Counted from the stretch's first letter, positions 1-7,104 are shown. The stretch is DNA of 11,637 bases from CAVPRW01 sp046727435 [NCBI: bacterium] (GCA_046727435.1 JBKPCR010000495.1:1-11637), one strand, 5' to 3'. Program-made: numbers and translations. The notes: generated by a model from the sequence alone, not told the origin.

Positions 1-1278
1 AACATTCTCGCCAAGAACTTCATTGTGTTTGCCATCTCCTCTCTCTCGTTCTATGTGATTGGGTGGGGACTGATGTTCGGCGACGGCAATGCCTTGTTCG
101 GCACGGAAGGGGTCTTCTTCGCCAACGGTGCGGACAATAGCCCCGCCATGGGTGACGCGTATACAGGAGTGTATAGTGCGCTAAACTGGACGGGGGTGCC
201 GCTGTGGGCGAAATTCTTCTTCCAACTGGTGTTTGCCGGCACCGCCGCGACGATCGTGTCGGGGGCGGTGGCGGAACGCATCAAGTTCCACGCGTTTATC
301 CTGTTCTCGTTTGCCATGGTTGGGATCATCTACCCGATCACTGGCCACTGGATTTGGGGCGGAGGCTGGTTGGCAAAGCTCGGCATGTTCGATTTTGCGG
401 GCTCCACGGTTGTTCACTCGGTGGGAGGGTGGTCGGCTCTTGCGGGAGCGATTATCCTTGGGCCCCGTATCGGCAAGTACACTCGGGATGGTCGCGTCAA
501 CCCCATCCCCGGCCACAACCTGAGCACGGCCACGGCAGGTGGCCTCATCCTGTGGTTCGGGTGGTTTGGGTTCAATCCCGGCAGCACGATGGCGGCTTCC
601 TTTGCGGATATCGCCCGCATTGCGGTGACGACCAATACCGCGGCCGCGACTGCGGCATTCACGGCCACCCTGGCGGCATGGCTCATGCTCGGCAAACCCG
701 ACCTGACGATGATCATCAATGGCGCCCTCGCTGGCCTGGTCGCCATCACCGCCCCGTGTGCCTTTGTCAGTGTGGGTAGCTCACTGATCATCGGCGCCAT
801 CGCGGGGGTCCTGGTGGTGGCAGCCGTACTCTTCTTCGACCGTATCAGGGTGGATGATCCGGTGGGAGCCATTTCGGTGCACCTCGTCAATGGGGTGTTT
901 GGCACCCTCTGCGTCGGGCTGTTTGCCCAAGACCTCATACCAAAGACTACTGGTGATGGCCTGTTCTTTGGAGGTGGGACAGGATTACTCTTCGCGCAAC
1001 TCGTAGGGATTGTGACTGTTGGAATCTTTACGTTTGCCATCGCATCAATCGTGTGGCTGATCCTCAAGGCCATAGTGGGCATTCGGGTCTCCGAGGAGGA
1101 AGAGATCGAAGGACTCGACATCGGCGAGCACGGCATCAGCGCCTACCCGGATTTTCCGAGTACGCCGTCGCTGCTCGGGCATGGTAGTGCAGGTCGGCCG
1201 ATGGGGAGTGCGACGGCATATGAAGCGGCGCCTGAAGGATTGGCTGAGCAGCCTCGGGGCGAGCCGATGCGCGGATAG
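1..1278 (+). CDS. amt: Ammonium transporter (Amt family), 5' end outside window
   Basis: Inner-membrane ammonium channel. The frame is open from base 1 and reads NILAKNF before the first possible start (GTG, base 25), which is Amt sequence, so the true start lies upstream and roughly 50 or more N-terminal residues are missing. Visible family marks are the segment ending VAERIKF (about 259-288), FAGSTVVHS with the first pore histidine at 415-417, WFGWFGFNPGS near 550-585, and SVHLVNGVFG with the second pore histidine at 880-882. The cytoplasmic tail GIRVSEEEEIEGLDIGEHG matches the conserved C-terminal region that in E. coli AmtB couples to GlnK. The last ~45 residues are a poorly conserved Gly/Ala/Pro-rich extension. 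It differs clearly from the second Amt in this window (for example the FFANGADNSP loop), so the two are separate subtypes rather than a recent duplicate. No glnK is visible, but one could lie upstream of the window. Stop TAG at 1276-1278 is followed by a terminator. Confidence 0.95.
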   Translation, partial: NILAKNFIVFAISSLSFYVIGWGLMFGDGNALFGTEGVFFANGADNSPAMGDAYTGVYSALNWTGVPLWAKFFFQLVFAGTAATIVSGAVAERIKFHAFILFSFAMVGIIYPITGHWIWGGGWLAKLGMFDFAGSTVVHSVGGWSALAGAIILGPRIGKYTRDGRVNPIPGHNLSTATAGGLILWFGWFGFNPGSTMAASFADIARIAVTTNTAAATAAFTATLAAWLMLGKPDLTMIINGALAGLVAITAPCAFVSVGSSLIIGAIAGVLVVAAVLFFDRIRVDDPVGAISVHLVNGVFGTLCVGLFAQDLIPKTTGDGLFFGGGTGLLFAQLVGIVTVGIFTFAIASIVWLILKAIVGIRVSEEEEIEGLDIGEHGISAYPDFPSTPSLLGHGSAGRPMGSATAYEAAPEGLAEQPRGEPMRG

Positions 1279-1306
1279 AGCTGCGTTCCTCAGCACAGGA
1301 CTCTGC

Positions 1307-1347
1307 ACGAGCCCCGGATGTCTGTGCCTCCGGGGCTTCGTCTTTTT
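1307..1347 (+). terminator. Rho-independent terminator after the first amt
   Basis: The arms GCCCCGG (1311-1317) and CCGGGGC (1330-1336) pair perfectly, and an extra A-T pair (1318/1329) closes the loop. Beyond a bulged T (1337), ACGA (1307-1310) pairs with TCGT (1338-1341). A T-rich tract, TCTTTTT, follows directly at 1341-1347. It lies about 30 bases after the stop of amt and should separate it from uppP. Confidence 0.8.
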
Positions 1348-1568
1348 CGCGCTGTAGCATCAATCACGGTGGTAGTGGTCCATCTCCTTCCAAATTTTCC
1401 CGAAAATCTACCTTTGCGCGCCATTGGAGCAAAAAATGGCATTCCCGCCAGCGGCGTGATATCGTTTTTGCATCTTTTCCCCATTTGGAGATTGCACGCT
1501 TCGGCTGCCATATACCGCGGGGCCGGCATCTACACGTACCTTTTAGTCTTTCCGGAAAGGGGGGATAT
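1348..1568. other. Gene-free leader before uppP with short palindromes
   Basis: No convincing gene is seen between the amt terminator and uppP. The region holds an exact inverted repeat ATTTTC-CC-GAAAAT (1394-1407) and a weaker stem GCCATT/AATGGC (1420-1440). A TTGCAC (1492-1497) followed by TATA (1511-1514) has a spacing too short for a normal sigma-70 promoter. The uppP promoter is expected here but cannot be fixed by eye. Confidence 0.4.
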
Positions 1569-1571
1569 TTG
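1554..1571 (+). promoter_or_regulatory. Ribosome binding site deciding the TTG start of uppP
   Basis: GGAAAGGGGGGAT lies just before TTG 1569. No comparable Shine-Dalgarno sequence precedes the upstream ATG at 1485, so this site supports the TTG start. Confidence 0.6.
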
Positions 1572-2369
1572 ACAGTAGGAGAATCGTTTGATGCCATCAT
1601 TTTAGGGATTGTCGAAGGAGTCACCGAATTTATCCCGATTTCATCTACTGGCCACCTGATCGTGGTGGGACACCTTTTAGGGTACGAAGGACCCAAGGAG
1701 GCAACGTTCGAGATCTTCATTCAACTTGGGGCCATCTTAGCTGTGGTAATTCTTTACAAAGAACGATTTTTTCGTTTGTGCACGTTTCAAAGGTCAGCAG
1801 GATTGACCGGCCGTCGAGGGCTCATACTCTTGGGGCTCACAACCCTTCCGGCGCTGGTGTTCGGGGCAGCCACTCACCGGTTTATCAAAGGTTATCTGTT
1901 TACGCCAGCAACCGTCGCCTTGGGACTTGGTGTAGGGGGTGTGGGTATTCTTCTGATGGAGCGGCTCCTGCCGCGGGTCAAGAAATCAGGGCTCGATGCG
2001 ATAAATTACCGCGACGCTGTCGCAGTGGGGTTCTTTCAATGTCTCGCGCTGTGGCCCGGCATGTCTCGTTCAGCTTGCACGATTGTTGGCGGGATGGCAG
2101 TTGGGATAGAACGCGAAACTGCTGCGCAATATTCTTTCCTGGCTGCTGTGCCCGTTATGTTCGCCGCTACTGTTCTCGACCTCTACAAGAGCCTAGCCAT
2201 ATTGCAGGGATCAGACGTGCCGATGTTTGCCCTCGGGTTTGTCGTATCCTTCATTGCCGCATGGTTAGCGATTAAGTTTTTTCTGCGTTTTCTTGCCAGC
2301 CACACGTTGAATCCATTCGGATGGTACCGTATTATCGTTGCAGTAGCTATTCTATGGCTCCTAGGATAA
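1569..2369 (+). CDS. uppP: Undecaprenyl-diphosphatase UppP (BacA family)
   Basis: Integral membrane enzyme that removes a phosphate from undecaprenyl pyrophosphate, regenerating the lipid carrier for peptidoglycan and other surface glycans; overproduction in other bacteria gives bacitracin resistance. I place the start at TTG 1569, behind GGAAAGGGGGGAT, which gives 266 residues, close to the 273 of E. coli UppP. An upstream in-frame ATG at 1485 would add 28 residues of non-family sequence. The two family signatures are present: VEGVTEFIPISSTGH near residues 15-29, with the two acidic residues E16 and E20, S26 and H29, and PGMSRSACT near 163-171 with the essential arginine R167. Several hydrophobic segments lie between and after them. 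The gene stands alone after the amt terminator and is followed 140 bases later by a DedA-family gene on the same strand, a functionally matching neighbour. Assignment of family is near certain; the exact start is likely rather than proven. Confidence 0.95.
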   Translation: MTVGESFDAIILGIVEGVTEFIPISSTGHLIVVGHLLGYEGPKEATFEIFIQLGAILAVVILYKERFFRLCTFQRSAGLTGRRGLILLGLTTLPALVFGAATHRFIKGYLFTPATVALGLGVGGVGILLMERLLPRVKKSGLDAINYRDAVAVGFFQCLALWPGMSRSACTIVGGMAVGIERETAAQYSFLAAVPVMFAATVLDLYKSLAILQGSDVPMFALGFVVSFIAAWLAIKFFLRFLASHTLNPFGWYRIIVAVAILWLLG

Positions 2370-2494
2370 ATTCGGTTCCACCTGGCCCATGCAACGGTCA
2401 GCCCGTGGCGGTAAAGGGGTGATCGTTATCTGCGTGCCTTATCATTTTCGGCATTAAACGCGTAGCAGCTGCCGTCGCGCTCGCGCTCACTCGT

Positions 2495-2512
2495 GAAAGG
2501 AGACCAAAATTG
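2495..2512 (+). promoter_or_regulatory. Strong ribosome binding site before the TTG start of dedA
   Basis: GAAAGGAGA at 2495-2503 sits 6 bases before TTG 2510. No ATG or GTG is better placed, so the rare TTG start is convincing. Confidence 0.65.
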
Positions 2513-3172
2513 GAAGCTATTGGGGATTTCCTCCACCTATTTACAACCGTTGAAGGGATCAGCGAGATCATCCGATTTGGCGGGCTGATGCTGCTGATTC
2601 TGATCGTCTTCGCAGAGACTGGCTTGCTGGTCGGATTTTTCCTGCCTGGTGACTCCTTGCTTGTCACAGCTGGATTTCTAGCCGGTACCACTGATGTGTT
2701 GAGCATAGGGCCCGTGGTAGTCACCCTCTCTTTAGCCGCAATCATTGGCGACTCGACGGGTTATTACATCGGGAAGAAGGCTGGCGCAGCATTGTATAAT
2801 CGCCCGCAATCGCGGTTTTTCAATCGCGAGCGTTTGCTCGCCACAAAGGCGTTTTACGACAAATACGGCGGGATCACGATTGTCCTGGCTCGTTTCATGC
2901 CGTTCGCCAGGACCTTTGCTCCCGTTGTCGCGGGCGTTGCGGAGATGAACTACCGCAAGTTCCTCACTTTCAACGTTGTGGGAGGGATCGGCTGGGTGGT
3001 CAGTATGAGTTTGCTGGGCTACTTCTTTGGACAGATCCCATTCGTCAAACAACACATCGAAAAAGCGATCGTGTTGGTCATCGTGTTATCCATCGCACCG
3101 GTTGTCGTGCATGCCTGGAAGTCGCGAAAGCCTCGGGCAAGTGCCGCTGCGGCTTCGAGCCTGCGCCGCTAG
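2510..3172 (+). CDS. DedA-family membrane protein, probable undecaprenyl-phosphate flippase type
   Basis: Polytopic inner-membrane protein of the DedA (SNARE-associated/VTT) family, 220 residues, the usual size. The start is TTG 2510 with a strong Shine-Dalgarno sequence, GAAAGGAGA, at 2495-2503. Family motifs are in order: an acidic residue in FAETGLLVGFFLPGDS (E36 to D48), GD at 80-81 followed by GYYIGKK, and ARFMPFARTFAPVVAG near 127-142 with R128 and R134. These correspond to the acidic and arginine residues known to be essential in E. coli YqjA and YghB. Hydrophobic segments occur near 22-45, 64-82, 134-145, 152-173 and 186-202, and a basic, Ala/Ser-rich tail ends the protein. Work on DedA proteins such as UptA implicates part of the family in returning undecaprenyl phosphate to the cytoplasmic face; other members act on other lipids. 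The neighbouring uppP favours the undecaprenyl phosphate role here, but that is inference. Confidence 0.9.
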   Translation: MEAIGDFLHLFTTVEGISEIIRFGGLMLLILIVFAETGLLVGFFLPGDSLLVTAGFLAGTTDVLSIGPVVVTLSLAAIIGDSTGYYIGKKAGAALYNRPQSRFFNRERLLATKAFYDKYGGITIVLARFMPFARTFAPVVAGVAEMNYRKFLTFNVVGGIGWVVSMSLLGYFFGQIPFVKQHIEKAIVLVIVLSIAPVVVHAWKSRKPRASAAAASSLRR

Positions 3173-3183
3173 CCGGCAGAAGC

Positions 3184-3225
3184 GTGGGGGCAGTCTAGCC
3201 CTATTGACGTCGCATCTGCCCCCAC
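3184..3225. terminator. Inverted repeat between convergent dedA and amt genes
   Basis: GTGGGGGCAG (3184-3193) and CTGCCCCCAC (3216-3225) form a perfect 10-bp GC-rich stem around a 22-base loop. It lies between the stop of dedA (3172) and the stop of the minus-strand amt (3236), the right place for a shared bidirectional terminator. Neither side has a clear run of T, so it may act only as a transcript-end stabiliser or need Rho. Confidence 0.5.
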
Positions 3226-3235
3226 CAGTCTGATG

Positions 3236-4627
3236 TTATCGCTCGCGCATGCTCGACCCGCCCAACGAATAGGCGGTTTCAGAGTGCTGTGAAAGGTCTA
3301 GACCCTCGACCTCTTCCTCATCTGTCACCCGTAGTCCCATAATCGCATCTAAGACCTTCAAGAGGATCCACGTCATCACGAACCCCAATGCTCCGGCGGC
3401 GAGAATGCCGATGAATTGATTCCAGAGCTGTCCGGGATTGCCGTAGAAAAGGCCATCCGCGCCGGCGGCATTGATCTCCTTGGTGGCGAATAATCCGGTG
3501 GCCAGGGCTCCCCAGGTACCTCCCATCCCATGAACTCCGACCACATCCAGTGAGTCGTCATAGCCGAGTTTAGTCTTCAAATTACAGGCGCTGAAGCACA
3601 AAAACCCTGCCACGCCACCGATGATGATTGATGCCAGGGGTCCCACATATCCTGAAGCCGGGGTAATCGCGACCAAACCAGCCACGGCTCCCGATGCCGC
3701 CCCTAATACCGTCGGCTTGCCTCGTATGGCCCACTCGCTAAACATCCATGACAGCGCGGCTGAAGCGGCAGCGGTATTCGTGACGGTGAAAGCACTGGTG
3801 GCCAGGGCGCCAGCAGACAATGCACTTCCCGCATTAAACCCAAACCAGCCGAACCACAGCAGCGCTGCCCCCGCAACGGTGAGGGGAAGGCTATGCGGTG
3901 GCATGGACTCGTGACCAAAGCCACGGCGCCTGCCGATGACCAACGCGGCCGCAAGAGCCGAGAGCCCTGAGCTGATATGCACGACAGTCCCCCCAGCGAA
4001 GTCGAGGGTGCCCATGCTGCCAAGCCATCCCCCCTTTCCCCAGACCCAATGCGCTAGCGGATCGTACACCAATGTGGCCCACAACAGGGTGAAGACGATA
4101 AAGGTCGAGAATTTCATCCGTTCGGCGAAAGTCCCCGTAATCAGGGCCGGAGTGATGATCGCAAACATCAGTTGAAACAGCATGTAGGCCTGATGGGGAA
4201 CCGTGTTGCTGTAGGGGCCTGGATCAAGACCAACGCCCCTCAGGCCAAGCCATTCAAGCCCGCCAATGAAGCCTCCTATATCTGGACCAAAAGCCAGGCT
4301 ATAACCCCAGAGCACCCACTGAACCGAGATCAGCGCCATGATGATGAAACTCTGCATAATCGTCGCCAGGGCATTTTTCTGCCGCACCATGCCGCCGTAA
4401 AACAGCGCCAAGCCGGGTGCGGTCATCAGCAACACCAGAGCTGAGGACATCAGCAGCCAGGCGGTATCACCCGAATCGATCTTGGGTTGCGCCGCCGCCG
4501 CTGTGAGTTGGGTAGCAGTCGGTTGTTCCGTTGTCATCGGGGCAGTCTGGGCCCAACTGATGCCTGTAACCATGGCCGAAAGAATCAGTACCGTGAAGTT
4601 CGCACGCAACGTTCGCATAGATGCCAC
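3236..4627 (-). CDS. amt: Ammonium transporter (AmtB type) with signal peptide
   Basis: Inner-membrane ammonium channel closely resembling E. coli AmtB. I choose GTG 4627 as start: AAGGAGG lies 5 bases upstream, giving 463 residues. An upstream TTG (4645) and a downstream ATG (4618) are alternatives with poorer ribosome sites. The N-terminus has basic residues, a hydrophobic stretch (VLILSAMVTGISWA) and a likely cleavage after SWA, as in AmtB, which also carries a cleavable signal peptide. An Ala/Thr/Gln-rich linker follows before the first mature membrane segment. Family marks are ALFYGGMVRQKN, FAERMKF, DFAGGTVVHISSG with the first pore histidine (bases 3977-3979), WFGWFGFNAGSA, and VGVHGMGG with the second pore histidine (3530-3532). 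The tail GLRVTDEEEVEGLDLSQHS is the GlnK-responsive C-terminal region. It lies 136 bases downstream of an ammonia-releasing M20 hydrolase on the same strand and is probably co-transcribed with it. Confidence 0.95.
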   Translation of the reverse strand: MASMRTLRANFTVLILSAMVTGISWAQTAPMTTEQPTATQLTAAAAQPKIDSGDTAWLLMSSALVLLMTAPGLALFYGGMVRQKNALATIMQSFIIMALISVQWVLWGYSLAFGPDIGGFIGGLEWLGLRGVGLDPGPYSNTVPHQAYMLFQLMFAIITPALITGTFAERMKFSTFIVFTLLWATLVYDPLAHWVWGKGGWLGSMGTLDFAGGTVVHISSGLSALAAALVIGRRRGFGHESMPPHSLPLTVAGAALLWFGWFGFNAGSALSAGALATSAFTVTNTAAASAALSWMFSEWAIRGKPTVLGAASGAVAGLVAITPASGYVGPLASIIIGGVAGFLCFSACNLKTKLGYDDSLDVVGVHGMGGTWGALATGLFATKEINAAGADGLFYGNPGQLWNQFIGILAAGALGFVMTWILLKVLDAIMGLRVTDEEEVEGLDLSQHSETAYSLGGSSMRER

Positions 4628-4763
4628 CGACGCCTCCTTCTTCAAGCCCGCTCTCGCTTTCAGCTAAGGTTAGTTGTCCCCGTGATCTCTCAAGCGGTCC
4701 GCCAGCAGTGCAAAATTGCCGCAGTCTGTACATTCAGTACCCAACATTCACGCAACAGCACCC

Positions 4764-5990
4764 TCACAATGTGGCCAGGTGCAACAACGTGTTTAATAAC
4801 ACGTTGGCCCCATTCTCCACGTGATCCCAATCGGTGAATTCGGCAGGTGAATGGCTTCGCCCCTGGCGACTTGGGACAAAAATCATCCCGGCCTGGGTGA
4901 TCTTCGCCATCACCTGGGCATCGTGCCCGGCGCCGCTATTCATCCAGTGCGTGGTGTGGCCCAGATCACGCGCCACCCCGTCGATCACCGCCTGAATATG
5001 CGGCGACATCTGCGCCGACTCACTGAGCCGCATGCGCTCGACTGTGACCTCGAGGCCCCATTTCTCGGCAGTTTCGTGCGCCAAGATACCGACGCGCTCA
5101 AGCAGACGTTGCAGAACCTCCCCCGAGATATCCCGCAGGTCCAAAGTCAGGAAAGCGGTGTCGGGGACGATATTCGAGGCCCCGGGCTTGAGGTCCATCA
5201 CGCCCACCGTCCCGACGCTGGTGCCACTCCCTTCCATCAGCACCAGTTCACGAGCGCGCAGGCCGAATTCCGCGGCCCCAAGAAAGGCGTCCTGGCGCAT
5301 CGCCATCGGTGTGGTTCCCGCATGATCCGCCCGACCGTGGAAGGTGATCCAGGTTCGGGAACCCGCGACGATCCCCTGCACGACGCCGATGGGCACCCCC
5401 ATGGACTCGAGGATAGGTCCCTGCTCGATGTGGAGTTCAACATACGCCTTTATATCCTTGGGATCACGCCGCGCGGCGCCGATGTTGGTGGGATCTAATT
5501 CAACCTGACGCATGGCGTCGGCCAGTGGCATGCCACGCAGATCACGACGGCGCAAGATTTCCTCGTAAGTCATGGTGCCGATGACCGCAAAGCTTCCCAC
5601 GAAGCCCCCGAAACGCCCCTCTTCATCCGTAAATGCCACAGCTTCGATAGGCAGCCTGGGCTGTATACCGTGATCGTTGATGGAGCGCAGGCATTCGAGT
5701 GCGGCCATGACACCGAGGACGCCATCGAAACGCCCACCATTGGGCACGGAATCGAGATGTGAGCCGGCGATCACCGCTGGACTACCCTCGCCCACACGCG
5801 CATAAATATTTCCGGCCGCGTCAACCCAATGTGGGAGGCCCGCTTCCTCGAGGCGTTTCACATACCAGCGGCGCGCCTCCATATCCGCTTCACTGAAGGA
5901 GGAACGCCAGACGCCGCCTTCTGGGGTGGTGCCGATTTCCCCGAGCTCCTCCAGGTCCTTCCGCAAGCGTGGCAGGTTTATGCGAACCAT
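4764..5990 (-). CDS. M20-family N-carbamoyl-amino-acid hydrolase / allantoate amidohydrolase
   Basis: Cytoplasmic binuclear-metal amidohydrolase of the hydantoinase/carbamoylase (M20) family, 408 residues, typical length. Such enzymes cleave N-carbamoyl-L-amino acids, beta-ureidopropionate or allantoate, releasing ammonia and carbon dioxide. The start ATG 5990 has AAGGAG 9 bases upstream (6000-6005). Metal and catalytic motifs are complete: GSHLDSVPNGGRFDG at 76-90 (H78, D80, D89), FTDEEGRF at 120-127 (E123, E124), LHIEQGPILE from 186 (H187), DHAGTTPM at 222-229, ASNIVP near 271-276, GAGHDAQ at 353-359 and GRSHSPAE at 377-384 (H380). The sequence alone does not separate L-carbamoylase from allantoate amidohydrolase or beta-ureidopropionase. 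No hydantoinase, allantoinase or purine genes are in the window, so I leave the symbol blank. It is followed at 136 bases by an ammonium transporter and preceded by a near-consensus promoter, so the pair looks like a nitrogen-salvage unit. Confidence 0.9.
   Translation of the reverse strand: MVRINLPRLRKDLEELGEIGTTPEGGVWRSSFSEADMEARRWYVKRLEEAGLPHWVDAAGNIYARVGEGSPAVIAGSHLDSVPNGGRFDGVLGVMAALECLRSINDHGIQPRLPIEAVAFTDEEGRFGGFVGSFAVIGTMTYEEILRRRDLRGMPLADAMRQVELDPTNIGAARRDPKDIKAYVELHIEQGPILESMGVPIGVVQGIVAGSRTWITFHGRADHAGTTPMAMRQDAFLGAAEFGLRARELVLMEGSGTSVGTVGVMDLKPGASNIVPDTAFLTLDLRDISGEVLQRLLERVGILAHETAEKWGLEVTVERMRLSESAQMSPHIQAVIDGVARDLGHTTHWMNSGAGHDAQVMAKITQAGMIFVPSRQGRSHSPAEFTDWDHVENGANVLLNTLLHLATL
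4785..4806. repeat. Perfect palindrome at the 3' end of the M20 gene
   Basis: CAACGTGTT (4785-4793) and AACACGTTG (4798-4806) are exact inverted repeats around TAAT. The palindrome lies within the last codons of the hydrolase gene, about 20 bases before its stop and 160 before the amt start. It has no T-tract, so it is not a standard terminator; it could be an operator, an mRNA processing hairpin or chance. Confidence 0.45.
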
Positions 5991-6005
5991 ACGCGAAGTC
6001 TCCTT

Positions 6006-6431
6006 ATCCCGGTGATTTGGCTGCGGTCCAAGTGCGTGAAGGAATGGTTCACGGACGGCTCAAATCGATATGCGCAGCATCATAGCCATGCCTTGTAAGA
6101 TGGTCAAGGGTCAAGCTGCCCGGTGTTCAGATCTGACCAATGCGGTCATGTTTGCGCAACAGCCGGAACTTTCAACACCAGCACGACATCGTCATCCCAT
6201 CTGAAGGAATCGCTCCGTCGCTGTGTGCCCTTGAACACTCCGGCTGAGCCGTTTTCCGGCGCCGTGTTGGCGCTGACCCCTGCCCTGAGGCGGGTTCCGT
6301 GTCATCGCTTGAAACTGGCATCTATCTTGCTGAGCAAATCCTAGTGACCACGTTGAAGCGGGCCACTGGCAAGGTCTGAACGATGGTGCAGCGTGTGCAC
6401 CGAGTCGCGCTCATCTAGGGAGAGTACGCAC
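6006..6431. other. Gene-free stretch between the hydrolase operon and the zinc-ribbon gene
   Basis: Apart from the minus-strand promoter at 6079-6107, nothing recognisable was found. An open frame at 6123-6344 (+) has low-complexity, Ser/Thr-rich content and no good ribosome site. A short inverted repeat GGTGCA/TGCACC (6385-6401) lies about 30 bases before the next gene and might be an operator. Translation of the minus strand at about 6130-6350 gave no recognisable protein. Confidence 0.4.
6079..6107 (-). promoter_or_regulatory. Sigma-70-type promoter for the hydrolase-amt operon
   Basis: On the minus strand TTGACC (6102-6107) and TATGAT (6079-6084) are separated by exactly 17 bases. Both hexamers differ from consensus at one position only. 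Transcription would start near 6072 and give a leader of about 80 bases before the ATG at 5990. The -35 element is doubled: TTGACCC is followed at once by TTGACC. Confidence 0.6.
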
Positions 6432-6737
6432 ATGCCGCGGCATTTCTTCACCAGGCTCTTTCACAAGCGTTGCCCGGTCTGCAAGCAGGAGGTGCATGAG
6501 CAGAGCAACAGGGCGGTGCAGCGCTTTGGTAAATGGTATTGTTCTGAGGTGCATGCAGACCTCTACGAGTTGGAACTTTATGAGGCTTTGCGGACTGTGC
6601 ACCGTCGCCACGCTGGATGCCATGGTGCGCATGTCCCATTGTCGGCAGCGATGGGTATAGACTGTTCTCCGAGGCAAAATCTGGAACTGATACGCCTCAA
6701 GAGAGATCGAGAACGGTGTTTCACCCCTTCGTCATAA
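6432..6737 (+). CDS. Small zinc-ribbon-like hypothetical protein
   Basis: A 101-residue protein starting at ATG 6432, with AGGGAGAG at 6417-6424 and a spacing of 7. The N-terminal half contains CPVC (C14, C17) and, 19 residues later, WYCSEVH (C37, H41), a likely treble-clef or TRASH-like zinc site of the pattern C-x2-C-x19-C-x3-H. A second cluster, HRRHAGCHGAH (residues 57-67), adds four His and one Cys and could bind another metal. There is no signal peptide or membrane segment, so it is expected in the cytoplasm. I do not recognise a named family; the layout recalls short metal-binding or metallochaperone-like proteins. It stands alone, with its neighbours either divergent (the hydrolase operon) or decayed. 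Its ordered Cys/His pattern and good ribosome site make it more likely real than a chance frame. Confidence 0.65.
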   Translation: MPRHFFTRLFHKRCPVCKQEVHEQSNRAVQRFGKWYCSEVHADLYELELYEALRTVHRRHAGCHGAHVPLSAAMGIDCSPRQNLELIRLKRDRERCFTPSS

Positions 6738-6829
6738 GCCCCGCCCTGAGGCGAGGCCGACCGCATATCGAAGGCTGAACATGGTAGGCGCAGTTATAAA
6801 AGCACTGCCAGCGAAAATGAGGAAGAAAT

Positions 6830-7046
6830 ATGACACCAAACAAACCCCTGCTGCTCGCTGCTGTCATCCTTCTCCTCTTCGTCGCTCCTCTTCGTCGCTT
6901 TCCTGATGGCCGGCGAAATGCATCAGCCCTCCCACCATTTCTCAACGCCAAAACATGGGGGGGACTGCCCGAAAATCTTCCGCCCCCTACACCGAAACCG
7001 CCCGACTCTACGACTGGGAACGCTGAACACTGACACCCCGCATTGA
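6830..7046 (+). pseudogene. Small membrane protein frame broken by a 13-bp tandem duplication
   Basis: ATG 6830 follows GAGGAAG and begins MTPNKPLLLAAVILLLFVA, a hydrophobic helix or signal anchor. The unit TCCTCTTCGTCGC then occurs twice in tandem (6873-6885 and 6886-6898). Read as it stands, the frame turns into a Pro/Arg-rich tail and stops at 7033. With one copy removed, the hydrophobic stretch continues as AFLMAGEMHQPSHHF and stops at 7046, giving 67 residues with one complete membrane segment and a His-containing tail. The single-copy form looks like the ancestral protein, so the duplication probably inactivated the gene or makes it phase-variable. It may instead be the signal-peptide remnant of the decayed solute-binding protein just downstream. 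No function can be named. Confidence 0.45.
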
Positions 7047-7104
7047 CAGGAGTTCGACCCAGACGGAGGTCGGCCTATCCCTGGTCGACAGGGGTTATAC
7101 AGCA

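Noticed and set aside
414-1136. Minus-strand open frame of 240 codons
   Set aside because: Antisense shadow of the first ammonium transporter, with low-complexity Pro/Thr/Met composition.
1485-1568. N-terminal extension of UppP from ATG 1485
   Set aside because: The 28 extra residues are not UppP-like and no ribosome site precedes this ATG; TTG 1569 has a strong one and gives normal length.
4628-4763. Possible sigma-54 promoter for the second amt (TGCGGCAATTTTGCA on the minus strand)
   Set aside because: The GG and GC elements are 7 bases apart instead of the required 10, so the match is not credible.
4851-5498. Plus-strand open frame of 215 codons
   Set aside because: Antisense to the M20 hydrolase, whose metal motifs are complete; no domain in the antisense product.
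6123-6344. Plus-strand open frame of 73 codons
   Set aside because: No ribosome site, Ser/Thr/Leu-rich composition, no recognisable motif.
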